A model generated the notes under the pieces. The model did not search any database. It was not told the origin of the DNA and saw nothing but the letters and a program-made list of their open reading frames with translations. DNA of 64,000 nucleotides from UBA1952 sp965246785 (GTDB lineage: Bacteria; Bacteroidota; Bacteroidia; Chitinophagales; Chitinophagaceae), in NCBI GenBank assembly GCA_965246785.1, contig CBDFFM010000005.1, forward strand, positions 186,001-250,000, read 5' to 3'. Every line of letters starts with the position of its first letter. Within the stretch, counting starts at the first letter, position 1. Below, piece by piece: positions 16,308 to 23,368 of the stretch. Position numbers and translations under genes: made by a program.

Positions 16308-17828
16308 AATCAGTACTTCCCCCGTCATCTCCGCCGGAATAGTAATGCCCATATAAGCCAGCATAGTCGGCGCAATGTCGCCCAGCTTTCCCGGCTTCAG
16401 ACCCCCGCCGTAATCCTTTGAAATCAGAAACAGCGGCACCGGATTCAGCGAATGCTGGGTGTTCGGCGAGCCGTCTTCATTGATTTCAAAATCGGCATTG
16501 CCGTGGTCGGCGGTGAGGAAGACCGCGTAGCCATGCTGCAGGGCTGCGGGCACAATGCGGCCCACGCAGCTATCCACCGTCTCTACCGCCTTCACCACGG
16601 CATCCCACACGCCGGTGTGGCCCACCATATCGGCATTGGCGAAGTTGAGGCAGATAAAGTCGGCGGTTTCGCCTTCTATTTCGGGAAGGATCAGATTGGT
16701 GATGTCGCGGGCGCTCATTTCCGGCTTGAGGTCATAAGTCGGGACGTCTTTTGGGGATGGCGCCATGATGCGGCGCTCACCTTCAAAAGGAACTTCCCGC
16801 CCGCCGGAAAAGAAGAAGGTAACGTGCGGATACTTCTCCGTTTCCGCGATGCGGATTTGCTTTTTACCAGCCTTCGCCAGCACCTCGCCCATGGTATTCG
16901 CCAGGTTGTCATTGTGAAAGATGACGCCTACATTTTTGAAGGATGCGTCATACTCCGTCATCGTGATATAGTGCAGCTTCAGCGGGCCCATGCCTTGCTC
17001 CGGAAAAGCGTGCTGGGTAAGGACTTCCGTTATCTCCCGGCAACGGTCGGTTCGGAAGTTGAAGCAGATAACGACATCGCCTTCGGTGATGACTGCAAGT
17101 GGACTCCCGGCTTCGTCCGTATGAATGATTGGCTTAATAAATTCATCTGTGACTCCTTCCGCATAGCTCGCCGCAATGGCGGCAACCGGCTCAGTAGTAT
17201 GCAATCCTGCGCCGCGCACCAAGGCGTCGTAAGCGAGATGAACCCGTTCCCAGCGCTTATCCCGGTCCATGGCGTAGTAGCGGCCGGTGATGGAAGCAAG
17301 GACGCCGCCGGTTTTATCAAGATGCAGCTGCAAATCCTGAATAAAACCCTTCCCGCTGTGCGGGTCCACATCGCGGCCATCTGTAAACGCATGAACAGCC
17401 ACCTTAGGCACGTCCGCTTTTTGAGCCAGCGTGAGCAAGGCTTTTAAATGGCTTATATGAGAATGCACCCCACCATCGCTGACCAGTCCAATAAAGTGAA
17501 CGGTATTGCCGGTTGACTTTGCCTGATTGAAAGCGGCCTGCAGGGTAGCATTGCGCTCCAGCTCGCCATCGCGAACAGCTACATTGATGCGCTGAAGCTC
17601 CTGATATACAATACGGCCTGCGCCGAGGTTGAGGTGGCCTACTTCGGAATTGCCCATTTGTCCCTCCGGCAGCCCGACCGCCTCGCCGCAGGTAATCAAT
17701 TCGGTATTCGGGTAAGCATCGTAAAGCGAATGAACAAAAGGCGTATTGGCGGCGCGTACGGCATCGGCGGCGGGCACCTGTCCGTGACCCCAGCCGTCCA
17801 TGATGAGGAGCATGGCTTTTTTAGACAT
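16275..17828 (-). CDS. gpmI: 2,3-bisphosphoglycerate-independent phosphoglycerate mutase
   Basis: 517 residues. It interconverts 3- and 2-phosphoglycerate in glycolysis using two Mn2+ ions. The first metal aspartate is in MDGWGHG (D11), the phosphorylated serine is S61 in GQMGNSEVGHLNLGAGR, and the second metal site ends with TADHGN. Homologues usually stop right after MTGxxLI; here MTGEVLI is followed by SNPVGTHQAD, encoded by a REP copy, so the C-terminus is extended. A weak box TACCTTCG lies at 17833-17840 on the minus strand. Confidence 0.96.
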   Translation of the reverse strand: MSKKAMLLIMDGWGHGQVPAADAVRAANTPFVHSLYDAYPNTELITCGEAVGLPEGQMGNSEVGHLNLGAGRIVYQELQRINVAVRDGELERNATLQAAFNQAKSTGNTVHFIGLVSDGGVHSHISHLKALLTLAQKADVPKVAVHAFTDGRDVDPHSGKGFIQDLQLHLDKTGGVLASITGRYYAMDRDKRWERVHLAYDALVRGAGLHTTEPVAAIAASYAEGVTDEFIKPIIHTDEAGSPLAVITEGDVVICFNFRTDRCREITEVLTQHAFPEQGMGPLKLHYITMTEYDASFKNVGVIFHNDNLANTMGEVLAKAGKKQIRIAETEKYPHVTFFFSGGREVPFEGERRIMAPSPKDVPTYDLKPEMSARDITNLILPEIEGETADFICLNFANADMVGHTGVWDAVVKAVETVDSCVGRIVPAALQHGYAVFLTADHGNADFEINEDGSPNTQHSLNPVPLFLISKDYGGGLKPGKLGDIAPTMLAYMGITIPAEMTGEVLISNPVGTHQAD

Positions 17829-17843
17829 AGCGCGAAGGTAATC

Positions 17844-17921
17844 CCGGCCGCTGAGCGAAGCTGAAGCGCCACTGCATCCGGCTACGCGTTGAGTAAAGCT
17901 TCGGCTTCGCTCAGCAACCGG
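17844..17921. repeat. Inverted repeat upstream of gpmI
   Basis: CCGGCCGCTGAGCGAAGC at 17844 on and GCTTCGCTCAGCAACCGG ending at 17921 are inverted copies 30 bases apart. They lie between gpmI (minus) and the DUF4783 gene (plus). Confidence 0.7.
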
Positions 17922-18032
17922 GCTGAGTGGGGTGGTCGCGGTAGTTGAAACAGCCCGTTAATATCGCGCTACCGTTGAAAAACGGTGCCCAAATGCCGAA
18001 TGTGGCCGAATTTTTGTTCCCTTTGCGGCGTT

Positions 18033-18461
18033 GTGAACGCATCATTTGTACAGTATTGTTCCGCATTATTTTCTAAGAAGCTTCTGCTGCTTGCCGCTTT
18101 GATACTTTGCCTGCTCAACACCGGCCGGGCACAAGGCAGGCCTGCGGAAGCCATTGAAGGCGCTATAAAGTCCGGAAATGCTGCCGCGGTTTCCCGGTAT
18201 TTCGGCCCTTCGGTGGATATCACACTCAACAATTCTACCTCCACCTACAGCCGCACGCAGGGCGAGCAGGTGCTTCGTGACTTCTTTGCCCGCAATGCTG
18301 TCCGCGACTTTGACATTGATTATTCCGGGGCCTCTACGTCTTCCAATTCCTCTTTTACCGTCGGCACACTGCAAACGGTTACCGGGAAGTACAAGGTTTA
18401 TCTTTCGTTGCGTCCTTCAGACGGTGGCTTTGTGCTGAAGGAAGTGCGGATTGAGAAGTGA
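18033..18461 (+). CDS. DUF4783-family exported protein
   Basis: 142 residues from a GTG at 18033; an earlier GTG in the same frame would put 16 unconserved residues before the signal peptide. The signal peptide is hydrophobic (KKLLLLAALILCLLNTGRAQ), with cleavage expected after RAQ. The mature ~107 residues (AIEGAIKSGNAAAVSRYFGP ... VTGKYKVYLSLRPSDGGF) match the NTF2/cystatin-like DUF4783 family of Bacteroidota. It is periplasmic or outer-membrane associated, function unknown. A box AATTTTTG lies at 18009-18016. Confidence 0.8.
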   Translation: MNASFVQYCSALFSKKLLLLAALILCLLNTGRAQGRPAEAIEGAIKSGNAAAVSRYFGPSVDITLNNSTSTYSRTQGEQVLRDFFARNAVRDFDIDYSGASTSSNSSFTVGTLQTVTGKYKVYLSLRPSDGGFVLKEVRIEK

Positions 18462-18472
18462 GGCTCAAAAGC

Positions 18473-18501
18473 ACTTGCTAAGTCCTTTGCGGACTTAACA
18501 A
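18473..18501. repeat. AAGTC/GACTT hairpin between convergent genes
   Basis: ACTTGCTAAGTC and GACTTAACAA pair around CTTTGCG. It lies between the ends of the DUF4783 and DUF4139 genes and may serve as a shared 3' hairpin. Confidence 0.6.
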
Positions 18502-18507
18502 ATGCGG

Positions 18508-20192
18508 TCACATCCCCGACACGGTCTTCCCACGCGGATATTTGATGATGTAGCCAATCCGTAGCTTCCGCAGCTCGGCTGCTTTTAGTTCCAGCGTCCA
18601 TTTTACGGAGCCTGTCGCGTTATCATAATCAGCGCCCTCTGTCTGCGGCTCCTCTATTTCAATATCCTTGTCGTTGGAAACAGGAATCTGGTCCAGCACC
18701 ACAAGATGCACCGGCTCCTTGCGCGTATTGCGGATGGAAATGTTGTAGGCCACTTCCTGCCGCTCGTTCGTGCCGATTGTTTTCACGCTATGAAAGTTCC
18801 GGTCGCGCTCGCGGCGGATGATGAGCTTTTTGTCGCGGCCTAAGGAAAGGTTCATCGTGTCGCGCACATTGCGCATGTCAATGTAGCCCTGGCCCACGTA
18901 AGAGCCTTCAAAGAAGACATTGGTAGCGGCGGGCAGCAGGTTCAGGTCTTCCCATTTCGTGATTTGGGCTTGCAGGAAGGCGTCTTTATCTAAGCGCGGC
19001 ACAGCGAAGTGGCGGTAGGCGGCAGGCAGCTCATAGGTCTTAATGGCTACGGTATGCTGCTGGCCGTCGGACGGGATGGAGTAGGGGAGGTCTATGTCAA
19101 AGGTGGTGTTGATGCCGGTGGCGTCTACTGCGGTGTATTTATTGACGGTGGTTGCTTGCGAAGCTCCGGGAGGTATCTGTACGCCATCAACAGAATATTT
19201 TGTACCGTCTGCCCTTCCGCCGCCAATACTCAGACCTGCTCCTACACCTTGTTGATATACCTGTCCGCGATTGAGTTGAATGGAATTTGCTCTGCCCTCA
19301 TTGTATGTGTAAGAATTATAAAAGATTAGATACTGAGGCGCTAAAGACGGTGCTTCAACGCCCTCATTCGGATTGCCGGTAGAAAGCGTAAGCTTCACAT
19401 TATTCCACTTCACGCCGCAATTCTGATACACGCTTGCTTTATAAAACAGGCGCACCGGGTCGCCGACTTTATCCGCCCGCAAATCATAAGAAGGCGTCCA
19501 GCCCGCATTCGGCACAACGTAGGTCATATTGATGTTCGTAGCGGTGGCCGAGGGCGCGTAGAATTTCACCAGCAGGCTGCCGCCGGGCGTAAAGGCGCGT
19601 TTCTGCTCTTCATCAATCTGCGCGCGTAGCAATGCAAGCCGCTTCTGCGTCTTTTCAGATTGCCTGTCCAGCTCGCGCGACTGCGCCAGCAAGGCAGTGG
19701 TGCGTGAGGCAGAAACGTCCAACAGCTTTTGCAGCTCAGCCACAGATAGGCTCGTATTGGCGCCGGCTACCTTCCGGTTTTCTTTTAGAATGGTAAGCTG
19801 CTCTTCAATCACCGATTTCTTGCCCTGAACCGGCGCGTTGAGCGCTTCCAGCAGCGCAATGCTGTCGCGCAATGCTGTCGCGCAATGCTGTCGCGCAATG
19901 CCTTTACACGCGGAGAAACGGCGCTGTCGCCGAGGTAGTTATTCTGGAACGTCGCGCTTTGCACTACGACGCCCGATTCTGCGCCGATGGTCAGGCTTTG
20001 CTGGTTGACGTTTCCGGCGATGTTGGTAAACATCACATCGCTCTCACCGGCAGGCAGGCTTACTTTAGCGTTGCTCGCCAGCTCCGCGCCGTTGAGGAAG
20101 ATGGTAGCATTGGTGATGGTAACGGAGGTGCGGGGCTGGGCGATCGCGATGAGCGGTGAGAGGAAGGCGAAGAATAAAATGATGCGCTTCAT
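18508..20192 (-). pseudogene. DUF4139 (mucoidy-inhibitor MuiA-like) gene, frameshifted by a 13-bp repeat
   Basis: The gene starts at the ATG at 20192 with a signal peptide (KRIILFFAFLSPLIAIAQ), then the N-terminal DUF4140-like domain (TNATIFLNGAELASNAKVSL). The rest lies in another frame from about 19872 down: a coiled coil (ALLAQSRELDRQSEKTQKRL), then the DUF4139 beta domain to LRIGYIIKYPRGKTVSGM. The frames part within three tandem copies of a 13-bp unit at 19861-19899. One copy (or four) would join them as VKALRDSIALLEALNAP, a natural-looking coiled coil; three copies add 26 bases. Every other part looks intact. It may be a true pseudogene, a phase-variable gene, or a sequencing/assembly error. 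Confidence 0.85.
19861..19899. repeat. 13-bp tandem repeat, three copies
   Basis: GCTGTCGCGCAAT occurs three times head to tail, preceded by a half copy GCGCAAT at 19854-19860. A unit length not divisible by three makes copy number decide the reading frame of the DUF4139 gene. Confidence 0.95.
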
Positions 20193-20193
20193 T

Positions 20194-20318
20194 GTCAGAA
20201 CCGGAATTTTTGGAATTATATAATTACCGGAATGTAGCGCCAAAGTACAGCCAGATTCCCGGGGTAAGTTGTCAGCCAATTCCTGCAATTCCATAATTCA
20301 ATTAATTCCGGTTCTGAC
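20194..20318. repeat. GAATT-periodic inverted-repeat element, left of GxxExxY gene
   Basis: Begins GTCAGAACCGGAATT (20194-20208) and ends with its exact inverse (20304-20318). Inside each arm GAATT/AATTC words recur every 8-9 bases. One end lies one base from the ATG of the DUF4139 gene; the other contains the stop codon of the GxxExxY gene. The middle (about 20235-20270) includes TACTTTGG on the minus strand, a possible promoter for DUF4139. Confidence 0.9.
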
Positions 20319-20690
20319 TTTCTTATTCATCAATCGTTTGAACTGCAAACTCTTTGAACCTAAATTGATGAGCAATCCAGTTTTCATGTTGTAAGCCTTC
20401 AGATAATTCAAGGCTTGCGCAAGATGAACATCTTCCAGCTCAATAATGGCCTTCAGCTCAACCATAATTTCATTGTCCACGAAGAAGTCAGCGCGCCTTG
20501 TACCTATTTGCTCGCCCAGATACCAAATCGGTATTTCCTTCTCCCGCTCAAAGGGAAGACTCAATGCCTTGAATTCCAAAGCAAGTGCGCGCTGGTAAAT
20601 GACTTCCTGAAAGCCGTTGCCGAGCGTGCTGTGGACACGCATGGCACAGCCGATGATAGCGTGGCTGGCGTCGTTGAATTCTGAAGCCAT
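20298..20690 (-). CDS. GxxExxY family protein
   Basis: 130 residues. The name-giving motif is GNGFQEVIYQRALALEF near residue 25. The middle carries the PD-(D/E)xK-like pattern RRADFFVDNEIMVELKAI, in which D, E and K fit a nuclease-type core, and the C-terminal half has QALNYLKAYNMKTGLLINLG. The biochemical role of the family is not established; a nuclease-like fold is generally inferred. The last residues VRTGIN and the stop are encoded by the flanking repeat arm. The ATG lies one base from a second arm. The gene is thus packed between two inverted-repeat elements and may be a mobile cassette. Confidence 0.9.
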   Translation of the reverse strand: MASEFNDASHAIIGCAMRVHSTLGNGFQEVIYQRALALEFKALSLPFEREKEIPIWYLGEQIGTRRADFFVDNEIMVELKAIIELEDVHLAQALNYLKAYNMKTGLLINLGSKSLQFKRLMNKKVRTGIN

Positions 20691-20691
20691 T

Positions 20692-20803
20692 GTCTGAACC
20701 TGAATTTATTGAATTACAGAATTACCGGGATTCAGGCAATTCTTCAAATCCCGTTCAGACAAAATTCTGGCAATTCCTCAATTCCGAGAATTCAGGTTCA
20801 GAC
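20692..20803. repeat. GAATT-periodic inverted-repeat element, right of GxxExxY gene
   Basis: Begins GTCTGAACCTGAATT (20692-20706) and ends with its exact inverse (20789-20803). An internal GTTCAGAC lies near 20753-20760, so a third terminus is present. The outer GTCTGA supplies the final valine codon and TGA stop of the helicase gene (20798-20800). Confidence 0.9.
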
Positions 20804-23089
20804 CTTAATCATCAGCTTCGCATAGTTCAATACAATCTTCTTCACGCCCACGCCCTCGCCAAAATCAATCGTCGCAATCCGGTTAGCGCTTCCACCTTCT
20901 ATAGCCTGAATGGCCCCAAAGCCGAATTTCTGATGCTCCACCGTCATGCCGGCCTGCATCGTTTCGGGATTGTCGGGTTTGAAGTTCGCCGTCGGCGTGT
21001 GGGCGGAATTAGTCTTCGTCTGGGCAAGCTTATCCGCCAGCTTTTTCAGCGAAGGCATCTTGTCAAAGCTCTGATTCATCGTTGTGCCGAAGGCGCCTAC
21101 GGAGCCTGTTGCGCGATGCGCCGCGCCGGTGAATGTGCGGTCTAAATGGTCTTCCGGGATTTCGTCAATAAAGCGACTAGGGTCATTCTGTACCAGGCTT
21201 CCAAAGCGATAACGGCTGCTGGCGTGCGTCACCCAAAGGCGCTCTTTCGCGCGGGTAACGGCAACGTAAAACAGACGGCGCTCTTCCTCCAAACCTTCCC
21301 GGTCGTACATGCTCATGGAAGAAGGGAAAAGATTCTCCTCCAGGCCCACCGCGAAAACACATTTAAACTCCAGCCCCTTTGCCGCATGTATCGTCATCAG
21401 GCGGACGGCATCCGGGTTTTTGTCCTTCTCGTCTGCATCCGTAAGCAGGGTGATTTGCTGCAGATAAGCGCCGAGGCTTTTGTCGCGCAGCTCGCCTTCC
21501 TCATCCGGTGTTTCAGTGAATTCCTTGATGGAGTTGAGGAGCTCCTGCACGTTTTCGTAGCGTGCGAGGCCTTCTACGCTTTTATCATTGTAGAGGTCGG
21601 CTACAAGGCCGGTCTGCTTGCCAACGGCAAATGCCATATCGTAGGCATTGCCTTTTTCCAGCATCGTCTGGAAGGCTTTAATCATCGTCACGAACTCCTC
21701 AATCTTGCTGCCGCCCGAACCGCGTACGCCGTGCATATCCGGAAACTGGATGATATCCCAGAATGTCTTGCCGATTGAGCCGGCGGCAAGCTGGATTTTA
21801 TCAATGCTCGTCTTGCCGATGCCGCGCACGGGGTAGTTTATTATGCGCTTTAGCATCTCCTCGTCCGCGGGATTTACGACCACGCGCAGGTAGGCCAGAA
21901 AATCCTTGATTTCCTTGCGCTGGTAGAATGATGTGCCGCCGACAAGGCGGTAAGGAATGTTCATTCGCCGCAGGCTTTCTTCAAAAGAGCGGCTCTGCGC
22001 ATTGGTACGGTACAGAATCACGAAATCCTTGTTAGGAAAGTGATTACGCAGCTTCATCTCTGTAATGGCGTCGGCCACAAAGCGGCCTTCGTCATTATCA
22101 GTCATTGTGCGAACAAGCTTGATTTTCTCGCCGATGCCGTTCTCCGTCCAGAGGTTTTTGGGAATCTGGTTTTTATTGTTGCCGATAATGTTGTTGGCAA
22201 CGTTCAGAATGGCTTGCGAGGAACGGTAGTTCTGCTCCAGTTTCACAATCTTCACATCGTCGTAATCATCCTGGAATTGTAGGATGTTTTGCACTGTCGC
22301 GCCGCGGAAGGAGTAAATGCTTTGCGCATCGTCACCCACCACGCAGATGTTTTCATGCACCGCGCCGAGCATCTTGATGACCTGGTATTGCGCCGTATTC
22401 GTATCCTGATACTCGTCTATGAGGATGTACTTAAAGCGATGCTGGTACTTCGCAAGCGCATCCGGGAAACGCACGAGCAACTCATACATCTTAAAGAGCA
22501 GGTCGTCAAAATCCATCGCGCCGTTGCGCAGGCACCTGTTCGCGTACCGCTCATAAATCTCCGACATCATCGGGCGGCTCTGGCGGGCGTCCTCCGTCTG
22601 GATTTCGGAATGCTGGCGGTATTCACGCGGGCCAATGAGGCTGTTTTTCGCCGCAGAAATTCTATTGTAAACGTAGCCCGGCTTGTAGTGCTTGTCGTCC
22701 AAGTTCAGCTCCTTTACAATGTCCTTAATCACGCTCTTCGCGTCATCGGTATCGTAGATGGTGAAGTTGGACGGATAGCCCAGCTTAGTAGCCTCCGCCC
22801 GCATAATGCGCGCGAAAACGGAGTGAAATGTGCCGATGTAGAGGTTCCGCGCCTCACGGTTGCCGAGAATATGCTCAATCCGCTCCTTCATTTCCGCCGC
22901 CGCCTTATTAGTAAAGGTGAGCGCGAGGATATTGAAGGGGTCAACGCCGTGCCTTATCAGGTGGGCGATGCGTGTGGTGAGGACTTTGGTCTTGCCAGAG
23001 CCCGCGCCGGCTACAATCATGAGGGGCCCGTCAAGGTGCTCTACTGCTTCCCGCTGCTGCGCGTTCAGGCCCGCTAAATAGTCTTGCAT
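20798..23089 (-). CDS. UvrD/PcrA-type superfamily 1 DNA helicase
   Basis: 763 residues, like PcrA. This 3'-5' helicase acts in nucleotide-excision repair, replication restart and removal of RecA. The Walker A GAGSGKT is at 28-34 after the Q motif LNAQQREAV. Motif II DEYQDTN, motif III GDDAQSIYSFRGA, motif IV region LEQNYRSSQAIL, motif V TIHAAKGLEFKCVFAVGLEE and motif VI VAVTRAKERLW all appear. The C-terminal Tudor-like KIVLNYAKLMIKV is complete, ending in a stop codon donated by the repeat element. A -7 box eight bases upstream implies a near-leaderless mRNA. Confidence 0.96.
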   Translation of the reverse strand: MQDYLAGLNAQQREAVEHLDGPLMIVAGAGSGKTKVLTTRIAHLIRHGVDPFNILALTFTNKAAAEMKERIEHILGNREARNLYIGTFHSVFARIMRAEATKLGYPSNFTIYDTDDAKSVIKDIVKELNLDDKHYKPGYVYNRISAAKNSLIGPREYRQHSEIQTEDARQSRPMMSEIYERYANRCLRNGAMDFDDLLFKMYELLVRFPDALAKYQHRFKYILIDEYQDTNTAQYQVIKMLGAVHENICVVGDDAQSIYSFRGATVQNILQFQDDYDDVKIVKLEQNYRSSQAILNVANNIIGNNKNQIPKNLWTENGIGEKIKLVRTMTDNDEGRFVADAITEMKLRNHFPNKDFVILYRTNAQSRSFEESLRRMNIPYRLVGGTSFYQRKEIKDFLAYLRVVVNPADEEMLKRIINYPVRGIGKTSIDKIQLAAGSIGKTFWDIIQFPDMHGVRGSGGSKIEEFVTMIKAFQTMLEKGNAYDMAFAVGKQTGLVADLYNDKSVEGLARYENVQELLNSIKEFTETPDEEGELRDKSLGAYLQQITLLTDADEKDKNPDAVRLMTIHAAKGLEFKCVFAVGLEENLFPSSMSMYDREGLEEERRLFYVAVTRAKERLWVTHASSRYRFGSLVQNDPSRFIDEIPEDHLDRTFTGAAHRATGSVGAFGTTMNQSFDKMPSLKKLADKLAQTKTNSAHTPTANFKPDNPETMQAGMTVEHQKFGFGAIQAIEGGSANRIATIDFGEGVGVKKIVLNYAKLMIKV

Positions 23090-23096
23090 TAGTGGA

Positions 23097-23104
23097 CAAA
23101 AATA
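23097..23104 (-). promoter_or_regulatory. -7 box of the helicase (TATTTTTG)
   Basis: Perfect TAnnTTTG on the minus strand, seven bases before the ATG at 23089. Confidence 0.65.
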
Positions 23105-23167
23105 CGTGCGACTATACCAGTCTTATCCTGAAAACTTAGCGGATTTATCCAGCTTATGCGGGACTAG

Positions 23168-23189
23168 ACGCTTGTTCAATAACAAGCGC
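23168..23189. other. Hairpin in the divergent intergenic region
   Basis: GCTTGTT-CAAT-AACAAGC stem-loop between the divergent helicase and lectin genes. The rest of 23105-23368 is AT-rich promoter DNA with no gene. Confidence 0.45.
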
Positions 23190-23298
23190 TTCTATATTTC
23201 CAAATAAACGTTAGGTGTAAGTTGTGCCAAATCACGGCTAAAGGCCCGATAACAAGACCTTAGTATCAAGTTGCTAATTAGTAAGCATTTAGCGCGAT

Positions 23299-23306
23299 TA
23301 GATTTG
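23299..23306 (+). promoter_or_regulatory. -7 box of the lectin-like gene (TAGATTTG)
   Basis: Perfect TAnnTTTG, about 60 bases before the ATG at 23369. Confidence 0.55.
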
Positions 23307-23368
23307 CCCCAAGCAGGAGAAAGTAAAAATTCCTCTAATTCAATTAATAAATCATTAACACCACACAC

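Noticed and set aside
22289..23077. 262-codon plus-strand frame
   Set aside because: Antisense to the helicase N-terminal motifs.
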